Shown in pieces: positions 42,460-50,730 of a stretch of 64,000 nucleotides of DNA. Origin of the DNA: a bacterium. Its GTDB lineage: Bacteria > Auribacterota > UBA3054. Below the pieces are notes generated by a model that was not told the DNA's origin, did no database searches, and worked only from the letters and a program-made list of their open reading frames with translations. A program made the translations under genes and the position numbers. The stretch is taken from positions 42,227-106,226 of the forward strand of contig JAFZXZ010000029.1 of NCBI GenBank assembly GCA_017616555.1. The letters are read 5' to 3'. Numbering within the stretch: the stretch's first letter is position 1; every line of letters starts with the position of its first letter.

Positions 42460-44820
42460 TTACTTTTTGACCGGTTTAAAGATCGCGACATAACCGCCGT
42501 TGCGAACTGTCTTGATCTCGAGAGTCGTGTCTTTCGTCACTTCCTCTTCCGCGATGTCTATGGCGCACGCGTCGGTGATGCTGTCCTCTTTGTCGCGGAA
42601 GATCCGGGCCTTGTAGGTCACGCCATCAGCGAGGAACGTCAAAGGCACCGAATGTTTCTGGGCCATGTCGTCCCCTATCATGCCGATGTACCAATCGTCG
42701 CCGCTTCTGCGGGCGCAGATGTAGAATTCGCCGATCTTGCCCTGCAGCGGCAGCGTTTCGTCCCAGGTCGCCTTCAGCTGATCAAGGTATTCGAGGCCTG
42801 GCTGGCCTTCGTAGTTCTTGGGATTGTCGCAAAGGCAGATGAGAGGAGTCGGCAGGACGAAGCACAAGGCCAGTTCGTGCGCCCTGGTGCCGATGACCTG
42901 CGTCGGGGAGGTCGGCTTGAAGTTTTCGGGCTGTCTGTTGAGGAAGCCGCCGGGCGTCAGGTCGGCCGGTCCCTGGATGTAGCGGGTGAACGGGTAAGAG
43001 GCCAGGTTCTTGGGATTGATATTGTCGCCCCACTTGCTCGCTTCGTTGCCCTTTACGCCTTCACTCGTTATCTGGTTCGGGAAGGTGCGGGCGAAGCCGC
43101 TGGGCTTGTAAGAACCGTGGAAGTTGACGATCAGATGGTGCTTGGCGGCCGCTTTGACGGTCTTCTCGTACCACTTGACCATCTCCTGGTCGTCCCTGTC
43201 CATGAAGTCGATCTTCATGCCGCCAATAGAGCCGAGCTCCTCGTAATAAGCGAAGGCCTTCTCCATCATTCTTTCGATGTCGGCCCAGTGCATCCAGAGG
43301 ATCAGCTTCACGCCTTTCTCTTTGGCGAAGCGGGCGATCTCGGGGAGATCGACTTTGCCTTCCTGGCCCTTCATGACGTTGTTACCCTCTCTGCCCATAT
43401 GCGGGCTGTACCAGGGATCGTCAACAGTTGAGTATTCCCAGCCGTGGCGGGAAGCGAAGTCTATTTCCTTCTTGATGGATTCCGTGCAGAGGTTTCTGTT
43501 CCAATCGGACCACCAGTTCCAAGTGCAGCGCCCGGCTTTGATCCAACTGGTGTCAGGGAGTTCGCAGGGAGAAGCGCAGTTCAATATCATCTGGTTCGTT
43601 ATGAGGTCGAGTTCGCTCTTGCCTATCAGAGCGAGTCTCCAGGGCGAATGGCGTTCGCCTTTCGTCAGGACAAGTCCCTTGCCGTCGAGCCTCGGGGCAA
43701 GCATGGCGCAAAGATAAGGCTTCGCTTCTACTTTCTTCTCTTCGTAGATCTCAAAAGTCGCATGTCCAAGGTCCGCCTTTTCCGCATCGACGCCGCAAAG
43801 GCCTTTCAGCTCTTTGTATTTCCCATCGAGTTTAAGCTTGATATAACCGTTGGCGTGGCTGCCGAAACCAGATTTGAAGGTTTTTTGGCCGATCTTCAGA
43901 GGGTTGCCGTCCACGCTCTTATTGATGCCCAGTTCACCCCAGCCTTCCTCGTGCGCGGCGATGAATTCTTCCGTCACGGGAACTTTTTTGCCGGCTTCGT
44001 CCACAAGTATTAGCCCGACCCAGTCGGCGTGGCAGTGGCTGACGTCGCCGTCCACAAAATGACAAAGCGTTACGGCCTGCTTTCCGGTAACGTCAAGCTT
44101 GAAGGACTTGGCTTCGTCACGGCCTGTCATCTTTCCGCTGGAATAGAGCTTTTCGCCGTCAATTTTCACGCCGTTGCCAAAATATAGTCCGGCCCAGTCC
44201 CTGAGGTCCGTCTCGGTCAGAGCCAGGGCGAAATTCTCGCCCTTAACCAAGAGCGGGCAGCCGCAGATGGAGCCCTTGGGGATCGTGCTGACGGTCGCTT
44301 TGGTGGACTCTTTTTCCTGGGAGGTGCGGAAGCCGTAGTCGGCGTACCAGCATTCGTAATCCTTGTCGAAGAGGTAGTCGGTCTTGTCTTTCGTGACGAC
44401 GTATTCTTCCTCGGGATCCTTGGGCGTTATGGTATAGCGGAAAGCTAAGCCTTCGTCATAGAGACGGAAAACAAGTCCCACTTCCCTCTTTGGGAAATCC
44501 GCTTTCAATTTCACGGTGTACTGATTGCAGAGATCGTGATATTCCTTCTGGATGCCTATTGGCTGCTGCCACTTTTCGTCGATCTTTTCCCTAAGGACTG
44601 CGACGATCTCCAGTTTCTCCGGCCAGGCCTGGTCCTCGAAATCAAGTCCGAGTTCGCCGGACAGAAAAGACTTTTCGCCGTTGATGCTCAAAGCGTAGGT
44701 GAGTTTTTCCCCGTCTCCCAATTCGACTTTGACGTTGCCATTGGGAGATGTCATGGTTTGGCATTCTGCGCAAGCGCAGATGCTAAGGAGCGATATGAGC
44801 GCGGCGATGCGAATTTTCAT
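42460..44820 (-). CDS. GH97 glycoside hydrolase with inserted NPCBM-like domain
   Basis: 786 residues with a signal peptide (~1-20). The N-terminal GH97 beta-sandwich (~25-240) and the (beta/alpha)8 catalytic domain (~390-690) are separated by an extra ~120-residue segment (~245-365) containing KTFKSGFGSHANGYIKLKL, the hallmark of NPCBM carbohydrate-binding domains. The block GGMKIDFMDRDDQ places an Asp (~538) where retaining GH97 enzymes have the nucleophile, and TSEGVKGNE (~586) supplies the acid. An alpha-galactosidase-like activity is therefore favoured over inverting alpha-glucosidase (inference). Start chosen by GAGAGG 7 bases upstream. It follows the dinG-like gene by 26 bases. Confidence 0.9.
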   Translation of the reverse strand: MKIRIAALISLLSICACAECQTMTSPNGNVKVELGDGEKLTYALSINGEKSFLSGELGLDFEDQAWPEKLEIVAVLREKIDEKWQQPIGIQKEYHDLCNQYTVKLKADFPKREVGLVFRLYDEGLAFRYTITPKDPEEEYVVTKDKTDYLFDKDYECWYADYGFRTSQEKESTKATVSTIPKGSICGCPLLVKGENFALALTETDLRDWAGLYFGNGVKIDGEKLYSSGKMTGRDEAKSFKLDVTGKQAVTLCHFVDGDVSHCHADWVGLILVDEAGKKVPVTEEFIAAHEEGWGELGINKSVDGNPLKIGQKTFKSGFGSHANGYIKLKLDGKYKELKGLCGVDAEKADLGHATFEIYEEKKVEAKPYLCAMLAPRLDGKGLVLTKGERHSPWRLALIGKSELDLITNQMILNCASPCELPDTSWIKAGRCTWNWWSDWNRNLCTESIKKEIDFASRHGWEYSTVDDPWYSPHMGREGNNVMKGQEGKVDLPEIARFAKEKGVKLILWMHWADIERMMEKAFAYYEELGSIGGMKIDFMDRDDQEMVKWYEKTVKAAAKHHLIVNFHGSYKPSGFARTFPNQITSEGVKGNEASKWGDNINPKNLASYPFTRYIQGPADLTPGGFLNRQPENFKPTSPTQVIGTRAHELALCFVLPTPLICLCDNPKNYEGQPGLEYLDQLKATWDETLPLQGKIGEFYICARRSGDDWYIGMIGDDMAQKHSVPLTFLADGVTYKARIFRDKEDSITDACAIDIAEEEVTKDTTLEIKTVRNGGYVAIFKPVKK

Positions 44821-44846
44821 AAATTTACCTCTCGTCATGTGGTTTT

Positions 44847-47411
44847 TTATTTTTGTTTTCTTATATTTTCAAGAAAATATTGCGCGGAGTCAAGCACGGT
44901 CTTGAAGGGACCGATGAATCTCTGGCAGTCGGGAAGCGAGCCGAGGAAAGTCTTTCCGTAGCTTTTCCTAAGGATGCGGTCGTCCAGAATCGTGACTATC
45001 CCGTAGTCGGAGCTGCTTCTTACCAATCTGCCGAAGCCCTGTCTGAGCTTGATGACGGCCTGCGGGACGGAGTAGTGCGCGAACGAAGTCACGCCCTTCT
45101 TCTCCAGTTCCTCGCACCTGGCTTCCTGTATAGGTTCCGTCGGCACGGCAAAGGGAAGCTTAGTTAGAATGATGGAGCGCAGATTCTCTCCCGGGACGTC
45201 CACGCCGGCCCAGAAGCTGTCCACGCCGAACAGCACGGCGTTGTGGGAGCTTTTGAAGCGGTTCAATAGATTGTGGCTGGAATCCGAGAACTGCACCATA
45301 GGCAGAAGTCCCCTGGCGCGCAGAGCTTTTTCCAGCGCGTCATAGGATTTCTGCATCAGCGCGATGGAAGTGAAGAGCACGAAAGCGCCGCCCTCCGTCA
45401 GCTGCGCCAAGTCAAGTATCATGGCGTTCTGGTTCAGTTCATAGGAGTCTTCGGGAACGAGCAGCGCCGCCTGCTTTTTGTAATCGAAACTCGACTTGTA
45501 GATGTTCTCTGTGATTTTCCTTCCGCCCACGGCCGCAAGCTCCGCTTCGTAGAGATCTAAGCCTACTCTGCTCTTAAAGAAGTCGAGCTTCTCCTTGCTT
45601 GACAAAGTTGCGGAAGTAAGAATGATCGTGCGGAATTTTTTGTAAAGCGATTCCTTGAGCATTTCCCCCACGGTGATGGGAACGCTCTCCATGCTGAACC
45701 TTTTGATCTTCAGCTTCTGGGAAAGGCCGGCGTCCAGCCAGCTGACCATGCCGTTCTCCTCCTCGCCTTTCTCCCTGATCTCGGAAATGGTGGAGGCGAA
45801 GGCCTCGAGATGCCCAACGCGCACGGCAAGGTCCCTTGCCAAGCCGGGAAGCTCGTCGTGCCCTTCCGCGGCTTTGTCTTCCACGATCTCGAAGATGCCC
45901 TTGAAGAGCGCCGCGCCTTGCGTCAGCGTCGCTTCCAGATTTTTCAAGTGTTCGCAGATGTCCTCCCACTCGGCGGTAGCCCTGTGCTCTTTGGTCAGGC
46001 GGTACGGCAGGAAATCCTGCCCACCTAGTTTTGCCTTGGCGTCGAGTTTCATTAGGATGTCGCAGATGTCGTCGCACTCGCCGAGAGCTTCTTCGTGCAA
46101 TGTCGGCAGTCCGTCGTCAACGAGCGTTTTGATCTGCTCCAGGATCGTCTCCTGATCTTTTTTGAAGCGCTCGGGATTCTTCTTGACAAAATTGGCCAGG
46201 GTAATAAGCGCGCCTGTCTGCTTGTGTCCGCTCGAACGGTAGATGGCGTTCAGAGTAGTCAGGATGTCGTAGCGGGATACTTCCATGCCGAAATGACTGG
46301 AAGCCGAATCCTCAAGATTGTGGGCTTCGTCAATGACGACCGCGCCGTAGTCCGGAAGAATGCCCGTGGCGTTGCCTTCCTCCCTGATGGCTATGTCGGA
46401 AAAGAGCAGCGCGTGGTTCGTTATGATAACGTTGGCTTCCTCGGCTTTCCTTCTGGCTTTCACCACGAAGCAGCTCTTGAAGAAGGGGCAGGCGCTTTTT
46501 ATGCAGGTCTCCCTTGAGGAGGATATTTTCTCCCAATGTTTGTTTTCGGGATACTCGGCCGGCTCGCTCCTGTCCCCTGTCTCGGAACCGACTGCCCATT
46601 TCGCCAAAGACTCCAGCCGCTCCTGGTCCTCGTCGGCTATAAGCTCGGGATTCTTCAAGATAGTGTTGGCTTTCCTAAGGCAGGCGTAATTTGATCTGCC
46701 CTTCACAAGCACGGCCTTCGCCTCTTGCGAGAAAAGATCCTTGACGATCGGGAAATCTTTCTTGTAGAGCTGCTCCTGCAGGTTTATGGTGTGCGTCGCA
46801 ATGACGATCTTCTCATTGTTGAGTAAAGACCAGGCAATGGCGGGAAGAAGATACGCTATTGTCTTGCCCGTGCCCGTCCCCGCTTCCGCCACGCAAAGAT
46901 CGCCGTCGTTGAAAGCTTTCGCTACCTGGCCAAGCATGGCTTTCTGCTCGGGGCGCTCCTCGTAATTCTTGAAGTGCTGGCTTAAGCGCGAGCCTTTGTC
47001 AAGCTGGCTTACGATCTTATCCGTAGGGAGGAGCGTAAGCTTTTTCATCGGCCCGGTCTCGACCAGAACGTAGGACAATCTAACGTCGTTATCCACGATC
47101 ATGCTGCCGATTCCGCGCAAGCCTAGCTGGCTTGCGATGCCTACGTCCGCGTCGCTGGGCCTGATGTTTTCCTTTGCGGACACCATGTGCGACGGCGGAT
47201 GATTGTGTATGGCGTAGTCCCCGCTCTTGCAGCGCTGCATCACGGCCGCGACCATGTGGTCGTTGCCGCGGGCGATAATTTCTATTTCGCAGATAAGGCC
47301 GTCCTCCGAGAGAATTCCGCGGGCAAAAACTTCGTTGCCTTTGGCTTCCTCAATGGCGGCTTTCAATTTCCTTGCCGCCGCGGGCGTGAAGTGTGAATCG
47401 TATATCTCCAT
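44847..47411 (-). CDS. JAMM metalloprotease-DinG/XPD helicase fusion
   Basis: 854 residues. Residues ~1-135 form a JAB/MPN domain with a complete JAMM set: Glu27, His69-x-His71 (HNHPPS) and Ser86-x-x-Asp89. Residues ~155-850 are a DinG-type superfamily 2 helicase with Walker A GTGTGKT (178-184), four cysteines for a 4Fe-4S cluster (YACLRK and ETCIKSACPFFKSC), DEAH box and a C-terminal QGFGRLVRSSSDYG block. DinG unwinds R-loops and DNA ahead of replication. Here the usual 3'-5' exonuclease extension is replaced by a JAMM domain, whose role (peptidase, deubiquitinase-like or RadC-like) is unknown. Promoter 9 bases from the ATG. Confidence 0.9.
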   Translation of the reverse strand: MEIYDSHFTPAAARKLKAAIEEAKGNEVFARGILSEDGLICEIEIIARGNDHMVAAVMQRCKSGDYAIHNHPPSHMVSAKENIRPSDADVGIASQLGLRGIGSMIVDNDVRLSYVLVETGPMKKLTLLPTDKIVSQLDKGSRLSQHFKNYEERPEQKAMLGQVAKAFNDGDLCVAEAGTGTGKTIAYLLPAIAWSLLNNEKIVIATHTINLQEQLYKKDFPIVKDLFSQEAKAVLVKGRSNYACLRKANTILKNPELIADEDQERLESLAKWAVGSETGDRSEPAEYPENKHWEKISSSRETCIKSACPFFKSCFVVKARRKAEEANVIITNHALLFSDIAIREEGNATGILPDYGAVVIDEAHNLEDSASSHFGMEVSRYDILTTLNAIYRSSGHKQTGALITLANFVKKNPERFKKDQETILEQIKTLVDDGLPTLHEEALGECDDICDILMKLDAKAKLGGQDFLPYRLTKEHRATAEWEDICEHLKNLEATLTQGAALFKGIFEIVEDKAAEGHDELPGLARDLAVRVGHLEAFASTISEIREKGEEENGMVSWLDAGLSQKLKIKRFSMESVPITVGEMLKESLYKKFRTIILTSATLSSKEKLDFFKSRVGLDLYEAELAAVGGRKITENIYKSSFDYKKQAALLVPEDSYELNQNAMILDLAQLTEGGAFVLFTSIALMQKSYDALEKALRARGLLPMVQFSDSSHNLLNRFKSSHNAVLFGVDSFWAGVDVPGENLRSIILTKLPFAVPTEPIQEARCEELEKKGVTSFAHYSVPQAVIKLRQGFGRLVRSSSDYGIVTILDDRILRKSYGKTFLGSLPDCQRFIGPFKTVLDSAQYFLENIRKQK

Positions 47412-47420
47412 ACATCAAGG

Positions 47421-47429
47421 ATTATAGCA
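47421..47429 (-). promoter_or_regulatory. extended -10 promoter of the JAMM-DinG gene
   Basis: Minus strand TGCTATAAT, with TATAAT at 47421-47426. It ends 9 bases before the ATG; leader of about 2 bases. Confidence 0.65.
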
Positions 47430-47472
47430 TAAAAAAGGCCCTCCCGCTTTTGTCTTGAAAGGTATGCTCCCC

Positions 47473-47501
47473 TTGCCATTTTTTTAAAATACTGCTAGAA
47501 T
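47473..47501 (+). promoter_or_regulatory. promoter of the RRM gene, with long leader
   Basis: TTGCCA (47473-47478), a 17-bp spacer and TAGAAT (47496-47501) preceded by TGC. It gives a leader of about 90 bases that can form a hairpin AGGGAAA (47534-47540) / TTTCCCT (47552-47558). Shine-Dalgarno AAGGA lies before the ATG. Confidence 0.85.
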
Positions 47502-47599
47502 AGCCGACGTTTTAATTTTTGTTCAAGGGGGGAAGGGAAACAGGTTCCTTTTTTCCCTGGACGCGCACCTTAAACTTTCCAAAATAGGTAAGGAAAAAT

Positions 47600-47869
47600 A
47601 TGCCTACCAAAATTTTTGTGGGCAACATGCCCTACGCGATGACCAAAGAGGACCTTAACAAACTGTTCTCAACAATCGGAACAGTAGTCTCCGCTTCGGT
47701 CATCTTTGATCGTGAAACGAGACGCAGCCGCGGTTTCGGTTTCGTAGAAATGAGCACCGACGAAGAGACTAAGGAAGCCATCGAGGCTTTCCATGAGGCG
47801 GAAGTCGGCGGAAGGAAACTGATCGTTTCCGAAGCTCGTGAAAAAAAGGTCGAGCCGAAAGAAGAATAA
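47600..47869 (+). CDS. RRM RNA-binding protein
   Basis: 89 residues, a single RNA-recognition motif with almost nothing else. RNP2 is IFVGNM (5-10) and RNP1 is RSRGFGFVEM (42-51); the C-terminus is a charged KKVEPKEE tail. Such one-domain RRM proteins in bacteria bind mRNA and are often cold-induced (family knowledge). The strong promoter and long structured leader fit post-transcriptional or temperature control. Monocistronic, ended by a perfect terminator. Confidence 0.95.
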   Translation: MPTKIFVGNMPYAMTKEDLNKLFSTIGTVVSASVIFDRETRRSRGFGFVEMSTDEETKEAIEAFHEAEVGGRKLIVSEAREKKVEPKEE

Positions 47870-47888
47870 TATTTCCCCTTGCCTAATG

Positions 47889-47920
47889 AAAAAGGCCCCG
47901 GACAACCGGGGCCTTTTTTT
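47889..47920. terminator. bidirectional intrinsic terminator
   Basis: Stem AAAAAGGCCCCGG / CCGGGGCCTTTTT (47889-47901 and 47906-47918) with an ACAA loop, between the RRM gene and the convergent oligopeptidase gene. Confidence 0.95.
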
Positions 47921-47929
47921 ATTCCTTTC

Positions 47930-50074
47930 CTATTCTTTCGTGATCTCCAGACCGAGGCGGTCGTACATGAAGGCTCCTTCCCTCGCGTACTGCCTGACTC
48001 TGGAATCGAAGTCCACGGAGGAGCCGTGGCCGGCGTCGGGATAGACGACCGGGAAGATCGGGCCGCCCGTCGAGTCAGCCTGAAGCTTGGCGCCCATCTT
48101 CCTGACGTGCATGGGATCGACTCTGGCGTCGTTCTCGCCGCCTGTGATGAGCATATCGGGGTATCTGACGCCCTTCTTGATATTCTGATAGGGAGAGTAT
48201 TTCAGGATGTATTCGAACTGATCCTTGAAGTCGGAGGTGCCGTATTCCTCGCTCCAGATGTTGGCGATCCTGAACTTGTGGTATTTCACCATGTCTAAGA
48301 GAGGCACGCCGCATCTGACGGCCTTGTAGAGGTCTGGACGCTGGACGGCGCAGGCGCCGACTAAAAGCCCGCCGTTTGAGCCGCCGGAGATGCCGAGTTT
48401 TTCCTTCGATGTGTAGCCTTCTTTGATGAGGTACTCCGCCGCGGCGATAAAGTCGTCGAAGACGTTTTGTTTATTCTCGCGCATGCCGGCTTTGTGCCAT
48501 TCCTCGCCGAATTCGCCGCCGCCCCTTAAGTTCGCGATGGCGAAGACGCCGCCCTGCTTCACCCAGAGCGAATTGTAGCCGATGAAGCCCGGCATAAGGG
48601 AGACGTTGAAGCCGCCGTAGCCGTCCAATATGCAGGGGCAGCTGCCGTCCCTGGGACGGTCCTTGGGATAGACTATCGTCATCGGGATCTTCGTTCCGTC
48701 CTTGGAGGGATAGAAGACCTGCGTCACGCAGCAGTTGTCGAGGTCGTATTTCACCGGGAATTCCTTGATGACGGTCAATTTGTCCTCACTGACATTGTAA
48801 CTGTAGGTCGTGCCGGGAATAAGGTAACTGGAGCAGGAAACTTTGACGGGGCCCTTGTGCCAGTAGCCGTAAACGCTGGCCGAGCACGGTTTGGCCGGCA
48901 GAGTCATATCCTTGACATACGTGCCGTCGAGGTCGTAGATCTTGATTTGGTTGTCGATGCCGTGCAGATATTCGGCGTAGATCTCTCCGTCGATGAAGGA
49001 GAGCGAATCGAGCCTGTCCTCGCTTTCCGGCAGGAAGACTTTCCAATTCTCGAAGCCCGGATCACTTGCGTCGGCAACATAGACCATGAACTTCGGCGCA
49101 TTGAGGTTCGTCCTGATGAAAAGCTTCTCCCCTATTATGGTGACGTCGAAGTTGGCAACCTTACCGACCACGACGGGAACGAGCTCGGCGCCCTCTATGT
49201 TGCGCTTCAGCCAGATATCGGCGGAGCCGAAATTGCCCCTGTAGTAGAGCATGTATTTCTCATCGTCGGAGAGATCGACGCCGTGCCATTTTTCCCTTTC
49301 CGTTTCTGAGTTGAAGATGAGGATGTCCTCTTCCGCGCTCGTTCCGAGTTTGTGGAAATAGACGGCGTGCCAGTAGAATTCCTCGCCCTCGGGGACCGTG
49401 CCTTTAAGAGGCTTGCAGGTGTAGTAAAAGCCGGAGTTGTCCTTTTTCCAGCAAGAAACGCCCTGCTTCCAGCCGCGCACGCGGTCCGTAAGTTCGATCT
49501 CATTCTCCACGTCCAGAACATGGATAACTGGATTCTCGTCGCCGGCATGGCCTATGCCGTAGGCGATGTAGCGGCCGTCGCGGGAACGCGAGGCGAAGGC
49601 CAGGTAATCGTCCTTGTCCCACTTGTTCGGGTCTAAAACGACCTTTTCCGGAGCGTCGGCGTTCTCTTTTGTCATCAGGATCCACTTGGTGTCATCGACG
49701 CCCTTTTTGCTGAAGTACAAACGCTTGCCGTCGTAAACTTCCGTCGGCACGGTCTGGTCGGCGTAACGCCAGAGTCTTTTCAGCTCTTTGGTTAAGTATT
49801 CGGTCGCGGGAAGCTTGTCGGCGTATTCGTAGAAACGTTCGTTCTGCTCTTTCGTCCATTCCTGCACGTCGGCTCTCGTGTTGTCCTCCATCCAGGCGTA
49901 GTCGTCAACTAAAGTTACGCCGTGATAGACGTTCGTCTCGGGGATGACTTTGGTAGGGGGAGCCGGCGGGATGCCGGATGCTTTTTCAGACGCTGAAAAC
50001 GTTCCCGAAAATTCGGGAACGCAGCCGGAAATGAAAACTATCGAAAACAGAGCCAAAAAAACGTTGCTTCTCAT
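47930..50074 (-). CDS. prolyl oligopeptidase (S9A), lipoprotein
   Basis: Serine peptidase cleaving short peptides after proline. 714 residues: signal with lipobox FISGC (Cys17 region), a seven-bladed propeller (~95-430), and an alpha/beta-hydrolase domain with Ser566 (GISGGSNGG), Asp649 (NDARVD) and His683 (DAGHGS). DYAWMEDN near residue 55 is the usual N-terminal block. The lipobox predicts anchoring in the envelope, whereas many family members are cytosolic or freely periplasmic. Its ATG overlaps the PqiC-like gene by 4 bases (mlaD-pqiC-peptidase). Confidence 0.93.
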   Translation of the reverse strand: MRSNVFLALFSIVFISGCVPEFSGTFSASEKASGIPPAPPTKVIPETNVYHGVTLVDDYAWMEDNTRADVQEWTKEQNERFYEYADKLPATEYLTKELKRLWRYADQTVPTEVYDGKRLYFSKKGVDDTKWILMTKENADAPEKVVLDPNKWDKDDYLAFASRSRDGRYIAYGIGHAGDENPVIHVLDVENEIELTDRVRGWKQGVSCWKKDNSGFYYTCKPLKGTVPEGEEFYWHAVYFHKLGTSAEEDILIFNSETEREKWHGVDLSDDEKYMLYYRGNFGSADIWLKRNIEGAELVPVVVGKVANFDVTIIGEKLFIRTNLNAPKFMVYVADASDPGFENWKVFLPESEDRLDSLSFIDGEIYAEYLHGIDNQIKIYDLDGTYVKDMTLPAKPCSASVYGYWHKGPVKVSCSSYLIPGTTYSYNVSEDKLTVIKEFPVKYDLDNCCVTQVFYPSKDGTKIPMTIVYPKDRPRDGSCPCILDGYGGFNVSLMPGFIGYNSLWVKQGGVFAIANLRGGGEFGEEWHKAGMRENKQNVFDDFIAAAEYLIKEGYTSKEKLGISGGSNGGLLVGACAVQRPDLYKAVRCGVPLLDMVKYHKFRIANIWSEEYGTSDFKDQFEYILKYSPYQNIKKGVRYPDMLITGGENDARVDPMHVRKMGAKLQADSTGGPIFPVVYPDAGHGSSVDFDSRVRQYAREGAFMYDRLGLEITKE

Positions 50075-50730
50075 TTACTCTCCTCATCTTTCTTTAAGCG
50101 GGCTTCTTCCTCGCCCACCGCGCTGTAAATATCCTTGTTCAATCTTTCCGAAATGTCCCTGATCGACGTGCAGACTCCCTGGACGTACGAATCGGCGTCG
50201 CCGCTTGCGCAGTCGCTTTCAGCCGTGTAGCGCTTCTGCAGTATGACTCTCGAAGCGTTGGCTCCGCGGTCCAGCCTCGTCAGCATGAACATCATGACAG
50301 CGTGCGCCTTGGCCTTCGTGCCCAAGAGTTCCCTGCTCTCATAGACTTCGACCAGAGTTCCCTGGAGAGAATAGTCCGGCAAGACTCCAGAAGTCCTGGT
50401 AGTCAGGTTCTTGAAGACGCCGCCGTCCTCAAGGTCCCTTTGCAGCATCGAGAAGATCAGTTCGTCCGGGGAAGATAGCCATTCGTCATATTTGTACACG
50501 CCGCCGCTCTTGTCGCTGTTCATGTATATCAGCGTGCTGCGGTCATAGGCGGAGTTCACCGTCAGCCTTCTGAAGGACAGGGCAAGGTCAAAAGGCTTGC
50601 TGCAAACCTTTTCGATCTCGGGATATTCGATCTGGTAATAATTTACGGTTATCGCTTCCCTTTTGAAAATGCCGCTGAGGCAGCCAGTCAATGTGAGAGC
50701 GGCCGCAAGCAAAATTATGGTTCTTTTCAT
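50071..50730 (-). CDS. ABC-type transport auxiliary lipoprotein (PqiC-like)
   Basis: 219 residues with a lipobox (LTLTGC) and the ABC_trans_aux (PF03886) layout: NYYQIEYPEIEK at the start, LALSFRRLTVNSAYDRSTLIYM, DEWLSSPDELIFSMLQRDLE and VLPDYSLQGTLVEVYE. PqiC-type proteins sit in the outer membrane and cooperate with MCE proteins in lipid transport. It overlaps mlaD upstream and the oligopeptidase downstream by 4 bases each. Confidence 0.85.
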   Translation of the reverse strand: MKRTIILLAAALTLTGCLSGIFKREAITVNYYQIEYPEIEKVCSKPFDLALSFRRLTVNSAYDRSTLIYMNSDKSGGVYKYDEWLSSPDELIFSMLQRDLEDGGVFKNLTTRTSGVLPDYSLQGTLVEVYESRELLGTKAKAHAVMMFMLTRLDRGANASRVILQKRYTAESDCASGDADSYVQGVCTSIRDISERLNKDIYSAVGEEEARLKKDEESK

